A DNA stretch of 64,000 nucleotides from Isochrysis galbana (GCA_018136815.1 CM030934.1:1750695-1814694), one strand, 5' to 3'; shown: positions 32,251 to 43,912, counted from the first letter of the stretch. Made by a program: numbers and translations. Notes: generated by a model from the sequence alone, not told the origin.

Positions 32251-32779
32251 AGCAGCTCACCGTTGAGGGACTCGTACGTGCTCACACTAATTTGTTGTTG
32301 GAGGATGTGCTTCAAGATTGGAGATTGGGAAAGTGCGGTGCTGCCGTGGGAGTTGGAGATGATCATCGACGAGCCGGAGGACTAGTAGTCGCAGCGATAC
32401 GTGATAGGTGTTATTAGTTATTAGAAGACTAGAAGTTAGAAGTTATAATGGGTAATGAAGCTGATGTTAGTACTGATGTAAGTACTGATATTAGTGTAAG
32501 CTCCACACGGACTGTAAGCTTACGCACTGACGGCCCATCCGGGTTTGTGCATCCTCTCGGTTCGCCTAAGGATTCCGTGTTCGTAGTGAGTAAACAGCAG
32601 CAGAAACTTGCCATGCACTTTCCGAGGGCGGCGGCGGGGGAGGGGGAGGGGGGGCGGGGGGGGGAGAGAGGAGGAGGAAGGGGAGGGGGGCGGGGGGGGG
32701 GGGGGGGGGACGCCACGCCACCACGGGAAGGATGGCGGGGCTCTGCGCCGCGGAGGCTCGCTGCGTGATTCCCCCCGGG

Positions 32780-32784
<5 letters not shown>

Positions 32785-32859
<75 letters not shown>

Positions 32860-32878
32860 CCTCTCTCTCCCCCTCTCC

Positions 32879-32942
<64 letters not shown>

Positions 32943-33070
32943 CTGATCTCTCCTCTCTCCTCTCTCTCCGCCTCGCTCTCCCTCCCATCTCTCGCTCCCC
33001 CCCCCCCCTCTCTCCACCCCTCCCTCTCCCCTCTCCCCTCTCCCCCTCCCTCTCACTCTCTCTTCTTCTC
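32785..33070 (+). repeat. (CT)n-rich tract in the leader of the RAD16-like gene
   Basis: CT repeats (32785-32945) and a CT/CCCTCC-rich continuation to about 33070, on the sense strand 300-600 bp before the ATG at 33371. A G-rich block (32620-32710) lies just upstream. The long open frame through it (Ser-Leu repeats) is ignored. Confidence 0.9.
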
Positions 33071-33370
33071 AATTCTCGGTGCTCTCTCATTTCCTCGCCC
33101 CAGCCCCTCGGCCCTCCCCCCTCTGTGCTACTCTCTCTCTCCCTCCCCCCTCCCTCTCTATTCCCGCCAGCTGGCTCGTCTCTCCTACTTTTCCACGTTT
33201 TGGCGCCCTTTCCCCCCCCCCCGCCCCCCTCCCCCCCACCCCTCGCGCGGCGCCTGCGGCAAGGCGATCAGCTCGCCTCCGCCCCCGCCCCCCTCTTCCT
33301 CCCACTCCCTCCCCCTTTCCCGCATCTTTGCGCCTTCCCCTTTCTGTCTCGCACGAGCGGGTGCGAGCCG

Positions 33371-36300
33371 ATGGCCGGTGGCGTGAGGAAGGCATCCCCA
33401 CGTCTCGCGGGCGTGCGCAAGCGCTCGTACGCCGAGTCAAGCCATGCAGAGCTGGATTCAGACTACGAGCCATCGGACCGATCGGGCTCCCAGTCTGACG
33501 AGGGGTCGGAGAGCGATGGCTATAGCGAGGAAAAGCAAAAGCCGAAGCCCGCCCGGCGTGCTCGCGCTGCCTCCACACCGCCCTCCCTCGTTGCCACGTC
33601 ATCTGCCTCTTCCTCGGCTCAGAAGATCAAGGCATCCACGGCTAGGCGGCGGGGCAAGGCCGCCAAAGAGGAGGACACGTCGTTGCAAGCAGCCATTGTT
33701 GCCAGCCTCAAAAGCGCAGCCTGTGGTCCCGACTGCTCCTCCTCCTCATGCTCTCGGCCGGGCTATCGGGAGACTCCGCCGAATCACACCGGCATCTATT
33801 GCGTGGAGTACGCCAAAACAGGCCGGGCCAAGTGCGGTGTTTGCGGTGAGCTCATCGCGCACCGATCCTTGCGCATCGGCATCGAGGTAGACGAGAAAGG
33901 CTGGGGCATAATCACACGCTGGCAACATCTCGACTGCACACGCCTGCCGACCGACTTCACGGACGAGGCGCTCAAGGACCACTCCAAGCTTTCTGGGTTG
34001 GACGACTTGATGACAGATGCCGACACTGAGAAAGTGGTCGCCATGCTGTCAGCCGTAGATGCACCTGCAATGATCGAGGCGATCGACCCGGACATGGAGG
34101 TCGAGGCCGCCGCATCCTCCTGGAAGCAGTCCCGCGAGCCTCCCGAAACGCTGCTGGCGCCCATGCTTCCTTACCAGAAAGAGGGCTTGGCTTGGATGTG
34201 TGCGCAGGAGGATGGCCCGATCCGGGGAGGCATCCTAGCCGATGAGATGGGTATGGGGAAGACGTTGCAGGCCATCTCAGTGATGCTTACTCACCCCAGC
34301 CGTGAATGGAAGAGCGCCCCACTGCCCTCTGCGAAGGCGCGAGGGAAAGCCGTTGTGCCAACCGCCGACACCATCCCCGAAGACATTGCCGAGGCGAAGG
34401 TCCGTGAGAAGCTAGTGCGGGGCGGCACGCTGGTTGTCGTTCCAGTAATTGCGCTCATCCAGTGGGGCGCTGAAATCATGAAGTGGGCTTCGCCCGGAGT
34501 ACTGAGCATCTATACGTACCATGGCCCGAAACGCGAACCACTATCAGAAGTATTGGCCAAATACGACGTGGTCCTCACCACATACTCTACACTCGAGTAC
34601 GACTTCCGACTTGCCCAAGCGGATTTACAGGTCACCTGTCCATACTGCGGAAAGAATTTCAAGAGCGACCAAAAGCTAGCCTTCCACAACCGCTGGTTCT
34701 GTGGTCCCGACGCCAAGCGCTCCGCTGCACAGTCGAAGACGCAAAAGCGCCGTAAACCCGGCAATCTCGCCAAGATGATGCTCGGATCAGCTGCTCAGGA
34801 CGACTCGGCGGAAAGCGATAACGACGACTCGGACGACGACGACTCGGACGCAGACGACTACTCGCCACGCAAGACGAAGGGGAAGCAGAAGGGCAGGGCG
34901 AAGCCGGGCGTCAGGAATACGAAGGTCAAGACCACAGGGAAGGCGCCTTCCCCCAGCGCGTCAAAAGGCACCACAAAGAGCGCGGGCGCGATTGTGAAGA
35001 AGGGCAAGTCTACCCAAGGCAAGAAGGATAAAGGCTCGGACAAGAGAGCACGCAAGGGCAAGCGCAAGGGCGGCGAGACGAAGGGCAAGCGCTCCGCCGG
35101 CAAGGGTAGTCCAGATGACTCTGATAAAGATGCATCGAGCGCATTTTCGGACGAGGAGTCGGCGCATGAACGCAATGGCGGCCTAGGGGTCCGTGCGCAA
35201 CGTGCTAAGGAGAGGGCGGAGAAAGCGGCGCGTGTGGCGGAGATTTCTACTCTCCATCGCATCTATTGGCACCGAGTTATCCTAGATGAGGCGCACGCCA
35301 TTAAGGATCGACGTTGTTCGACGGCGCAGGCAGTATTTGGTTTGCACGCACACGTGCGATGGTGCCTCTCGGGCACACCCCTGCAGAATAGGGTAGGCGA
35401 GCTCTATTCACTTGTCCAATTTTTGAGGCTGGACCCGTATTCATTTTACTTTTGCAAGAGTGAGGGCTGCGACTGCAAATGTCGTGAATACAAATTCGAC
35501 GCGGAGTATCGCGCTTGTGAATACTGTGGCCACTCCCCTTTGCAGCACTACTCTCTGTTCAATCGTGACATCGTGAATCCGATTCGCAAGTATGGCTACA
35601 TCGGCGCCGGCCGCTCGGGTTTTGTCAAACTGAAACGCTCTGTGCTCGACAAGTGCCTTCTACGCCGTACAAAGGCCGGGCGTGCCGATGAGATGGTTTT
35701 ACCGCCGAAGCTGGTCACGCTCGAAGCTAACTTCCTCGATGACCGTGAATTCGACTTTTATCAAGCGATCTACACGCAGTCTCAAGCTCAGTTTGGGTCG
35801 TACGTTCAGGCAGGGACGCTACTCAACAACTACGCGCACATCTTTGACTTGCTCACGCGGCTACGCCAAGCAGTGGACCATCCGTATCTCGTCCTCCATT
35901 CAAATCGGGGATCCGAAGCGGCTGCCGAGGCTGCGCTAGCCAGCGGCCTCGACGCCGGCTCCGCAAACACCGCACCCATGAACGGTAACGCGGTCATATG
36001 CGGATTGTGCTTTGAGGACGCGACGCTGCCGGTGGAAGCGGGGTGTGGCCATTTCTTTTGTCGGGCTTGCGTCGTGGAATTCATTTCGTTGCATGTGGAG
36101 GGTGCAGCCCTCCAATGCCCGACTTGCTCTCAGTCTCTCTCGGTAGATCTGGCCGGAACCGGGAACGAGGCTCCTGGCAGCGGCGGGACGGTTTCTTCGG
36201 GCGTTGGTTTCGACGCACGCAATGGCCTCACGGCCTCGACACGCCCGAAGGGCATCCTGGGGAAGCTTGATCTCGCCCGGTTCCAGTCGTCTACGAAGAT

Positions 36301-36925
36301 TGAAGCGCTTATGGAAGAGCTGCACTTGATGCAGGAGCAAGATCCAGCAGCCAAGGCAATCGTGTTCTCACAGTTCGTCTCTTTCTTGGACTTAATGGAG
36401 TATCGCATGCAAAGGGCGGGCATCAAGGTCGTTAAACTCAATGGAGGGATGAGCGTGGCGGCGCGAGACGCTGTGTTATGTTCATTCAAGGCGCGCGCAC
36501 ATCCCTCGCACTTGGCACGCGTGCAACCGTCCTGTTGCATCTCCTCACCCCCCTGGTCAAAGGCATTGTGCTCTCTCATCTCCCTTTGACTCCGTGTCTT
36601 CCAGGATGACTTCAACACACGGGTGATCCTGATTTCCCTCAAAGCAGGAGGCGTGGCCCTCAACCTGACGGTCGCCTCGCACATCTATTTGATGGATCCA
36701 TGGTGGAACCCAGCCGCCGAGTACCAGGCCATTGACCGCGCACACCGACTAGGACAGAACAAACCCATCCGTGCCGTCCGCTTTGTCGTTCGGAATACCG
36801 TTGAGGAGCGCATTCTGCGCCTACAAGATAAGAAGCGACTTGTGTTCGAGGGCACGGTAGGAGGCGACATCGGCTCCTTGTCGCAGCTGAGCGAGGAGGA
36901 TCTTCGCTTCCTCTTCCAAAATTAA
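33371..36925 (+). CDS. RAD16/RAD5-like SNF2 ATPase with PARP-type and RING fingers
   Basis: Two exons, 33371-36490 and 36605-36925; 1146 residues. The intron fits as GC-AG: joining FK|DDFNTRV keeps the spacing of RAD16 (AFNNDPEVKV-like), whereas the next GT donor would insert ten residues. Domains: acidic N-terminus; PARP-type zinc finger (about 140-200, [16 protein letters not shown]...HLDC); Walker [14 protein letters not shown] (286-298); a C2H2-like finger (CPYCGKNF...H, about 425-445); a Lys/Ser/Asp-rich linker (about 457-620); DEAH box (LDEAHAIKD, about 637); C3HC4 RING (about 876-920); helicase C (IVFSQF..., [34 protein letters not shown]). RAD16 acts in global-genome nucleotide excision repair and as a ubiquitin ligase. 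The zinc finger may bind nicked or damaged DNA. Start chosen at the first ATG after the CT tract. Confidence 0.92.
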
Positions 36926-37713
36926 GTGTGAGAAGCGTCAACTAGTTGAGTTTTGGTGTGAGAAGCGTCAAGGCTCGAGAGGCATCAAGGCTCAGAAGGC
37001 TCCTCATGGCTCGTCTCCTCATCTCCTGGTGGAAACGTTGTCATTGGGGACCCGCTGCCCCGCGATGAGGTGGACTTCGTGTACGGAGGAACGAGTGGCG
37101 GGAACGCCTCAACGGTCTTCAATACGACCTCTTACAGATCCACGTCGCATATTCGATTGATCACGAGGCCGATTCCACTTTGAGGAAAAGTCTCGTCGGA
37201 AGGGACGAATGTGGTCGATGAATGTGGTCTTTGGTATTTTGTGGAGGGTAGAAAAGCCCATAATTATAGGGAGTGGTGTCAGTGTAGTCTTGTATATCAT
37301 GCTTCCAAAAGACATCTGAAGATTCTGGGCTAACGCCTATTACCTATTACCTATTACGGACTAGGTATGTTCTACCTCTACCTCCCTACCGACACCGCCC
37401 TTGCTTCCCTTTGCTCCACCTCCTTCCCTTCCCCCCTTCTTTCAAGTGAGAAACGCGTCATAGCACGGCATGTTTGGTGACAAAAAAAGGGAACCTCGAG
37501 TTGCACCTTCTTGGGCGGAGGCGTTGTGGGCGGCTAGGTGGCGGTGCGCGGCCTCGAAGGAGAGGGAGAGGGCGGCGGTGCTGCGGTGGTTGTAGCGCTC
37601 TGTCACGGCCTCGTCGCTCGGCCGGTCGCATTCGCTCTAAATAAAGGTAAAGAGAGGGGGTAAATTATTCATTATTCTACACCGCCCGAGAGCAAGCGAC
37701 CCCCCCTGCCGAC
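36926..37713. other. Intergenic region including repeat B copy 3
   Basis: The stretch 36945-36990 has short direct repeats of GTGTGAGAAGCGTCAA after the RAD16-like stop. 37312-37445 is the third copy of repeat family B (CATCTGAAGATTCTGGGCTA through CCTCCTTCCCTTCCCCCC), and is directly followed by AACGCGTCATAGCACGGCAT, a 20-mer found again at 41947-41966. Confidence 0.6.
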
Positions 37714-38067
37714 ATGAAGAAGCGCGGGCGCGACGCCCAAGCTAGCTTCCCGCGCAAGAGCGCCAAGGAACACCTCCTCCTCGACGCGCGCGGGAGGGTC
37801 GATCTGGGCAGGGCGCCCGACCTGCTGGCGATCTGCCGGCTCGTCCTAGGAGGCGGACACCCGGAGGAGCTGCGCAGGCTCCCTCACGCCATCGCCTACT
37901 TCGCGAGGGAGACTTCTGTTTTGTCTAGTTGTGTGGTTCCGTCGATAGAGTATTCTTCTGGCAGAGGGAAATTCAGTATCCTGTTTCCCTTCTCTATATT
38001 TATCCGTAAGAGAGTGGGAGTTGGCGCCGACCGGCGGCCAGCATGGCCGCGCAGCCGTCGCCGCTGA
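37714..38067 (+). CDS. Hypothetical small protein overlapping the ACBD6 start
   Basis: ATG 37714 opens a basic ORF MKKRGRDAQASFPRKSAKEH, then LLLDARGRVDLGRAPDLLAI and CRLVLGGGHPEELRRLPHAIAYF. The first 68 residues look like real protein; the rest (after FARE) looks like translated non-coding sequence and overlaps the start of the next gene in another frame. It could be a first exon or an element-derived fragment. Confidence 0.3.
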   Translation: MKKRGRDAQASFPRKSAKEHLLLDARGRVDLGRAPDLLAICRLVLGGGHPEELRRLPHAIAYFARETSVLSSCVVPSIEYSSGRGKFSILFPFSIFIRKRVGVGADRRPAWPRSRRR

Positions 38068-39029
38068 GCCCCTGCCGCCGGATCGCGCAGGCCCTACGCG
38101 CGTGGACGGCGGTGGTGGTGCCGTGGCGGGTGCAGCAAACTGTTACTGACTCCATGCATTCCCAATCCCGCAGCTTCGAAACGTCCTCCGAGTTTCTCGC
38201 AGCGGCCAAAGCCATGCGTGCTGCGGAGCTCACTCTGCCTACAGTAACGCAGCTACAATTGTACGCGCTGTACAAACAAGCGACGGTCGGTGATGCGCCT
38301 GCTTTGTCCTCGTCGGTGATTGACCTGGCAGCACGAGCCAAATGGCAGGCATGGGACCGCTTGCGGGGCACGAGTGAGGTAGAGGCAGCAAACGAGTACA
38401 TAGCCGTGGTGAGCAGGGAGCTCTCAGCGAGTGCCGCTTCCTGTTCAAAGGAGCAATCTACCTCTAGTCGGCAAGCCAAGTCTCTGGGCTCGTTCGAAGA
38501 GGATAGTGATGATAGCCTAGCGGGACTGGGGGACCCTGATGAGCCAGATGCTTTGTCGGAAGCCATGGGGACGATTGGTGGGCCTGGTTCAGTCTCTCGT
38601 ATGGTTGCTGCAGAGGAACAATTTTCAGAGATGCAATTGGAGCATGTGAGCACTTATGCGCCCCTGCATGCTGCAGCACGCACCGGAGACACGAATGCGT
38701 GTGAGGCGCACTTGAAGTCGGGCACACCCGTGGACGAAGTTGACGAAGAGGGACACACTGCCTTGCATTGGGCTGCGGATGCAGGAAATGTGGAAGTCGT
38801 GCGCCTGCTCCTTGATTCGGCTGCGGACCCGGGGGCGCATAATTGCGAGGGATCGACCCCGCTCCATATGGCCTGCGCTGCCTCGCAGCTTGATACAGCC
38901 AAACTCTTGATCGAGAGGGGGGCCGACTGCAATTCTGCTGACGTTGATGGAGATACCCCGTTGGGCTATGCGGATGAGACAATGGCTTCAGAACTTCGTG
39001 AGCTCATCGCGAAAGATCGCATGATGTGA
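38043..39029 (+). CDS. Acyl-CoA-binding protein with ankyrin repeats (ACBD6-like)
   Basis: Single exon, 328 residues from ATG 38043. The N-terminal 20-30 residues are basic and hydrophobic and may act as a targeting sequence; a second ATG (MHSQSRSF) would give a shorter cytosolic form. The acyl-CoA-binding domain runs about 45-125: FLAAAKAMRAAELTLPTVTQ, LQLYALYKQATVGDAPA, AKWQAWDRLRGTS and EAANEYIAVV, which contain the conserved LYALYKQATVGD and KWxAW. An acidic spacer follows, then about three ankyrin repeats (YAPLHAAARTGD..., HTALHWAADAGNVEVVRLLL, STPLHMACAASQLDTAKLLI) and a final DGDTPLGYADE. ACBD6 proteins bind long-chain acyl-CoA and assist lipid modification. Order and size match that family. 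Confidence 0.9.
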   Translation: MAAQPSPLSPCRRIAQALRAWTAVVVPWRVQQTVTDSMHSQSRSFETSSEFLAAAKAMRAAELTLPTVTQLQLYALYKQATVGDAPALSSSVIDLAARAKWQAWDRLRGTSEVEAANEYIAVVSRELSASAASCSKEQSTSSRQAKSLGSFEEDSDDSLAGLGDPDEPDALSEAMGTIGGPGSVSRMVAAEEQFSEMQLEHVSTYAPLHAAARTGDTNACEAHLKSGTPVDEVDEEGHTALHWAADAGNVEVVRLLLDSAADPGAHNCEGSTPLHMACAASQLDTAKLLIERGADCNSADVDGDTPLGYADETMASELRELIAKDRMM

Positions 39030-39435
39030 GTGTTTTTATTGGCCCATTCCATCAGCTGGCCAGGCATCCGGAGGCAGGGGAGCTGTCATGACGGGGCGGT
39101 CACGCCGAGGACTGGCGCTCGTTGCCTCGTTGCATCGCTTGTTGCCGTATAATAACTCCTCTACTATGTGGTAGTATGTGTTCCTATGAGTGCCGTTGTT
39201 GTCTACTATGTGCCATCCAAGGCGTTGATTTCGTGTAGTGTGCTTATCGCCGGGAGCCCGCAGGGCGAGCCCCGGCGGCGGTGAGAGAGCGGCGCGTCGA
39301 GCCGCACATCGCGCTGGGCCACGACGACAAGAGCTGACAAAAAATTAGTAGTAGTACTAGTGCTAAGTACTAATAAATAAATGATGAAAAATAAATGATA
39401 AAATAAAATAAAATAAACCTTTTAATAGTCTCACC
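39030..39435. other. 3' flank of the ACBD6-like gene
   Basis: No gene. AT-rich stretch at 39340-39420 with ATAAATAAATGATAAA words. Confidence 0.5.
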
Positions 39436-40163
39436 GCACACGCGGCCGTGGACCCTCTACTTTCTACTCACGTAGGAAACTTTCTACACCCCCACTTCCC
39501 CGGCCCTTCTCCCCCCGCCATAAGGCGACTCCCCCCGTGCACTACTAGGGGGATAGGGGTGAAGGGCTTAGATATGGTCCGGTGGCCCGCGCCCCCCCCC
39601 GGTGATCATTCCCCCCCTTCCTCCTGTGTCTCCGAGTGGGCGGCGGTCTCAGCCCCGACTTATCCTGTAAACAGGTGCGGGACTTACGTATTTTTCGGTG
39701 AGCGGAGCTCTCGCTCCGCCCACCCCCTTCTCCGCGCTCTCTCTCCCCTCTCCTGCGGCACGCGCGATGGCGCGCCTGCGGCAGGCCTGCAGCTGCCTGC
39801 TGGCGACCCCTGGAGGCTCATGGAGGCCAGCTCTGGGGGCAGAGGAGGCTGGGACTGGGCCCTGGTCTCCCCTGCCTCTCCCTCGCTGGCGCTCCTGAGC
39901 CTCTGGGGCCCCCAATCTGCACCTGTCTGCCTGTCGACCAGGGGGGGAGGGGGGGTTGGAGCAATGGGCTGGCCACGAGGGGCCAGGATGGGCGAATGGG
40001 GCGAGCCTGTGGGGAAGGGAGTGGGTCAGTAGGGCAGTGGCCTCCTGGCAAGCCATCAGGCGTGCCAGGAGGATGGGTGGTTCCTCCCCCATGGCAGGGG
40101 AGGAGTGGAGAGAGGGGGGGGCTCGTGCCCCCCCATGGGGCAACCAAGTATAAACTTAGTTGA
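39436..40163 (+). repeat. Dispersed repeat family R, copy 1 (about 730 bp)
   Basis: Starts near CACCGCACACGCGG; contains CTACTAGGGGGATAGGGGTG, GGGCTTAGATATGGTCCGG, CCTCCTGTGTCTCCGAGTGG, CTTATCCTGTAAACAGG, then a block rich in GGCCTGCAGC... and GCTCCTGAGCCTCTGGGGCC. It ends in AACCAAGTATAAACTTAGTT. Copy 2 (45250-46050) follows the same order with small indels; copy 3 (57345-57770) is inverted and keeps only the right half. The end resembles the palindrome AACTAAGTTTATACTTAGTT. Long frames inside differ between copies, so it is probably non-coding. Confidence 0.8.
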
Positions 40164-40249
40164 TGAAAAATAAATGATAAATGCAACAAAGAAAATTACA
40201 AACCCCGTGCCTGGCGCAAGATTCTTGAAGCATTCTTGGTACCCATAGA

Positions 40250-40390
40250 TCGACGCGGCCGCTTCGCCTGCGACAGCTCCATGGGTACTGGGGGGGCGCC
40301 CTCGGCGGGGGACCCGAAGGAGAGGTGGGGAGCGGCGGCGCGCTCCATGGCCACCGCAACTATAAAGTTAGTTGAAATGTACCATCATAA
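40250..40390 (-). repeat. MERA start module, minus-strand copy at 40.3 kb
   Basis: The minus strand reads AACTAACTTTATAGTTGC, then GGTGGCC and ATGGAGCGCGCCGCCGCT, giving MERAAAPHLSFGSPAEGAPP and a stop about 50 codons on. The hairpin part is degenerate compared with 49605-49622. Confidence 0.5.
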
Positions 40391-42102
40391 GCCATAAGGC
40401 ACGAGCACGAGCACGAGCATTATGTAGTCGCCTACTACTATGGGCGGCGCCTGACAGCAACTGAGCGCCTCTGCACTACCACGGAGGACGGAGGTATATA
40501 AAATGACTGAGCATTAGTACCACTACTCTCACTAGCCCCGGTACTAACACGACAACCCTCAGCGCACCTGCCCGTACACCTTGGCGCGTGTTGATGCCAC
40601 AGACACATACACCTATGCCCCCCTTCGAATCTCCCCCCTCGCAAGCCCCCGGCTCCCATTCTAACTCCCCACAAGTTAAAATGAGGGAAAACCCATTGGG
40701 GCGGACCGACCTACGTCGGGCGACCCTCCGGGAAAAAGCACCGGGGGGGGGGGGAGGAACCTCTCGTCAATAAAGAGGATCGGCCATTCCAGCTCGCGCC
40801 GTGAGCAGTTCTCGAGAAATAAATGACTGCGAGTCGAGTAGCCTGTGCCACCTTCAAGATACTCTCCCCGATCTTGAGCCACTCCCTTCTCTCTCCCGCC
40901 TGTCGCCGGCCGCCCCCTACCCGTTTGCTAACGCAAACGGGACCTGTTTCTAACCGCACTCCATCGGGGGGGGTGCAAATCCCCCCCTCTCCCTCTCTCC
41001 GCTCTCACCCCTCGAAGTCCCTGCGGCGCGTCGCCATGCGGCGCGCCCTGACCTGCTCTCAGAGGTCCTGTGGGGGCTCCCAGAGGGCCAGCCAGGGCAG
41101 CTCAGGGGGCAGAGGAGGCTGGGGCTCAGCCCCTGGCCCCCCCTGCCTCTCCCACGCTCGCCTCGCTGGCCATGGGAGCCTCCCAAAGGCCCCTGTATGC
41201 CTGGCGACCAGGGACAGGGGGGGAGTCAGCTCGAGGGCAGGCCCAATGCGGGCGTGGGAGTGCGGTTCGCGGCCCGCGCCCCCTGAGGGTCTGGGCTGAT
41301 TTGATGAGTGCCTTGCCCCTGCCAAAGGGCAGGGGCTGGGGTTGAGTGTACGGTCCCACCCCGGGGGGTGTCCGCGATGGAGAGTGGGGGGCGCGAGGCC
41401 CCCGTTGTCCCCCACTTATAAAAGTAGGTTGACGGAGGACGGAGGTACGTAGAGCATAGAGCTCCTAGTCATGCATGCCAGCTGAGGCGAGGCATGTCAG
41501 GAGGGCGGGCAGTTGCGCACCCGCGCAACAGCGGAGAGTGGAGAGCGAGGGGAGGGCGCGGATCATGCCCCGCGCATGGATGATATAGATGAACCAGTTG
41601 CGGTTTGTCGTGCTAGTGCACCAAGCCAGTGGAAGTGGCAGTAGCGGTACCTATATTCATTGGTTTGCTTTTGCTATACTATTAAGGGTGACGTTAGTGA
41701 TGACCCATATGAACTCATGGGCAAGGGGTAGGGGTATATTCGATGGCGCATGGGGGGCTTGCTGCTCATCCATGTGTCCCCAGCAAAAGCAACACACGAT
41801 AACATGAGGGGGTCATCTATCACTGGCTTGGCATAGGTACAAAGCGACAAAGCCGTCATGGCTCTCGGAGAATCCAGACTCGAGCCGTACTCGAAGAATT
41901 GGAAATGCGAGGAAAGCCGACATGCCATCAATCTCCAGACATAGAACGCGTCATAGCACGGCATCATCTCAGTTGGCAGCAGGGGGGGCACACCACTCCG
42001 AGGACTGCATCTAAGCATGGTGGCTCTCGCCTCTGCGTGAAGGAGAGCCTTGCTGGTCAATCGTGTCTCACGAGGACCAGGCCACCACAACCTTCTTGTA
42101 CA
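40391..42102. other. Repeat-rich intergenic region, 3' of the methyltransferase gene
   Basis: 40890-41420 is a diverged relative of repeat family R (CTCTCCCGCC..., CCTGCCTCTCCC, CTTATAAAAGTAGGTTG at the end). 41440-41720 has no recognisable feature. A minus-strand open frame (41674-42090) just past the methyltransferase stop has no ATG-linked support and is probably 3' UTR. Confidence 0.5.
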
Positions 42103-43558
42103 TCAACTCGCAACCTTGCAGATGAGTGCTTGGTAGTCGTAGAGCCAGAACCCGAGCTTGACGTGTTGCGTCTGAACAGAAAATCCGGCTTCCTTGAGCA
42201 CACGCTGGACCTGCAATGTTGAAGGTCGGGTTCGATGACTGGTCGGCAGCACGGTTGTGACAACAGCTTTGTTGATGCTGGTGGCAATGCACCGAGCAAA
42301 CGCGAGATGACCCACCGCCTTTGCAACTTTTATACGACCACACCATTCTACCACTCACCTGGCTGAGATCAGTGTGGATAAAAGGGTTCGCACGTGTGTA
42401 CGACCATGGGTCGCGCGTCCCGATAGTCAGATGAAACTTGGCCACCAGCAAGAAGGTTCCGCCCGGTTTCAATACGCGCCGCACCTGTGCGGAAAGAGAA
42501 GGTACCGTGTGTATGAGAGGTCTGGAGACAGCGAGAGAACGGAATGGTTCGCACCTTCCCCCACCCCCCCCCCCACACACAAGAAGAACTAGTGCTTAGG
42601 AGTAACCGGCAGTGGCGTGAGGGCTGCAAACGTCGAGAAAGCATCGCACCTCTTTGAGATAGTCAGCAAGGGGCTCCCAAAAATAAACAACGTTGACGGC
42701 GAAGATCTATTGCGTACAAAGCACGGGAACAGGTGAGATCACTGAAATGGAAGGGATGCGCTCTGGTGACGCACAGAGCACGGTAGTGGCCTAGACGCTG
42801 AGCAAGCACAAAGAAGTGCGCCATCGTGCAGCAGGCGCAGGGGTTAGGGGTGTCTGAGAGCTAGGGTACCGAACATAAGGGTGAGTTCCCAGTTGGAAAA
42901 GATGTGGAGGGAGCAGTGTGTGGTGGTCAGAGCTTACCTTGTCGATTGACTCAGTGGGAAGGAACGTCAGCGAACGCGCATCGTCACCATGCGTCTCGAC
43001 GGTGGCGAATGCCGGATTAGCGCGAAGGGCTTCGAGAGCAGTGGGCGATGTCTCGGTGGCATACAGCTTCTTAGGATTGCAGAGATACAGAATGGCACGG
43101 AGGCCACGCCCGTCTGCTGCTCCGATTTCGAGCACCGTGTCGCCATCCTTGGGCGAGAGCAATTGGGCGGCCGAGTCAATACTGGGAAAGTTCATCCAGT
43201 CCACAAATTTGCGCGCAAGGAAGCCGAAGGGCCCAGATCCGGGTGCGAGGATGTTGGAGACGAACGAGGACATCACACCACGGATGAGGAGGTAGGCTCC
43301 GAGAGCGACAAAGAGGATCTCGGAGACGCGGTTTGTGGCAAGTGAGGCGGTTGCCGCGACGACGAGCACGATGAGTGTGGTTGAGAACAGCTGCCAAGTC
43401 ATCACCTCGGCCGAGCGCTTCTCTAGCTCCTCCTCCAGCTTCCCCGAGTGCTCCTCGAGAGAATACTCACTCGGCTCAGGGAAGTCATACGGTCGGGGTT
43501 TCTGGGGCGACTTGACGGGAGAGGTGACGGGTGTGTCGAAGACCCAGGCAGGATCCAT
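42103..43558 (-). CDS. Membrane-anchored SAM-dependent methyltransferase
   Basis: Four exons: 43558-42938, 42706-42650, 42484-42359, 42210-42103, all junctions phase 0 with GT-AG; 303 residues. Start ATG 43558. Residues 1-50 are polar and acidic; two membrane helices lie at about 53-73 and 79-101. The class I methyltransferase fold follows: motif I VLEIGAADGRG (142-152), motif II region LYATETSP, motif IV IFAVNVVYFWEP (formed by the exon 1/2 join), then VRRVLKPGGTFLLVAKF and VQRVLKEAGFSVQTQHVKLGFW. Exon 2 is only 57 bp, but the joined sequence matches the family without gaps. It resembles methyltransferases acting on lipids or quinones; substrate and membrane are unknown. Confidence 0.85.
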
Positions 43559-43644
43559 CGCGAGGCGGCCCGTGTGTGCTTCTGGGCGGTGAATTGGGTG
43601 TGCTCTCGCAGTGGCGGAGCGGAGCGGTTTGGCGGGCGAGAGAG

Positions 43645-43912
43645 GCGCGCTCCCTCCCTCTCTTTCTCCCTCTCTTTCTCCTTCTCTTTCTCTTTCTCTC
43701 CTCTCTATCCCTCCCCGATCTCTCTCTCTCCCTCTCTCTCTCTCCCTCCCTCCCTCCCTCCCTCCCTCTCTCTCTCTCTCTCTCTCTTGTCTCTCTCTCT
43801 CTCTCTCTTGTCTCTTCTCTCTCTCTTCTCTCTCCCTCTTTCCTCCCCCCCCCTCCCTCTCTCTCGCCCTCTCTCCCTCCCCCCCCTCTCTCTCGCCCTC
43901 TCTCCCTCCCAC
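43645..43912. repeat. CT-rich tract upstream of the methyltransferase gene
   Basis: CT/CCCT repeats on the plus strand, about 85 bp beyond the methyltransferase ATG, so purine-rich in the gene's sense strand. C/G-rich and (GA)-rich blocks (44130-44330) follow, giving a composite low-complexity region of about 700 bp. Open frames on both strands here are composition artefacts. Confidence 0.9.

Noticed and set aside
32732-33370. N-terminal extension of the RAD16-like frame
   Set aside because: Again a CT repeat translated; no conserved residue lies there.
36491-36526. GT donor at 36521 for the RAD16-like intron
   Set aside because: It would insert [10 protein letters not shown] between FK and DDFN, breaking the conserved spacing; the GC donor is preferred.
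41674-42090. 138-codon minus-strand frame just past the methyltransferase stop
   Set aside because: It has no family features and sits in the likely 3' UTR.
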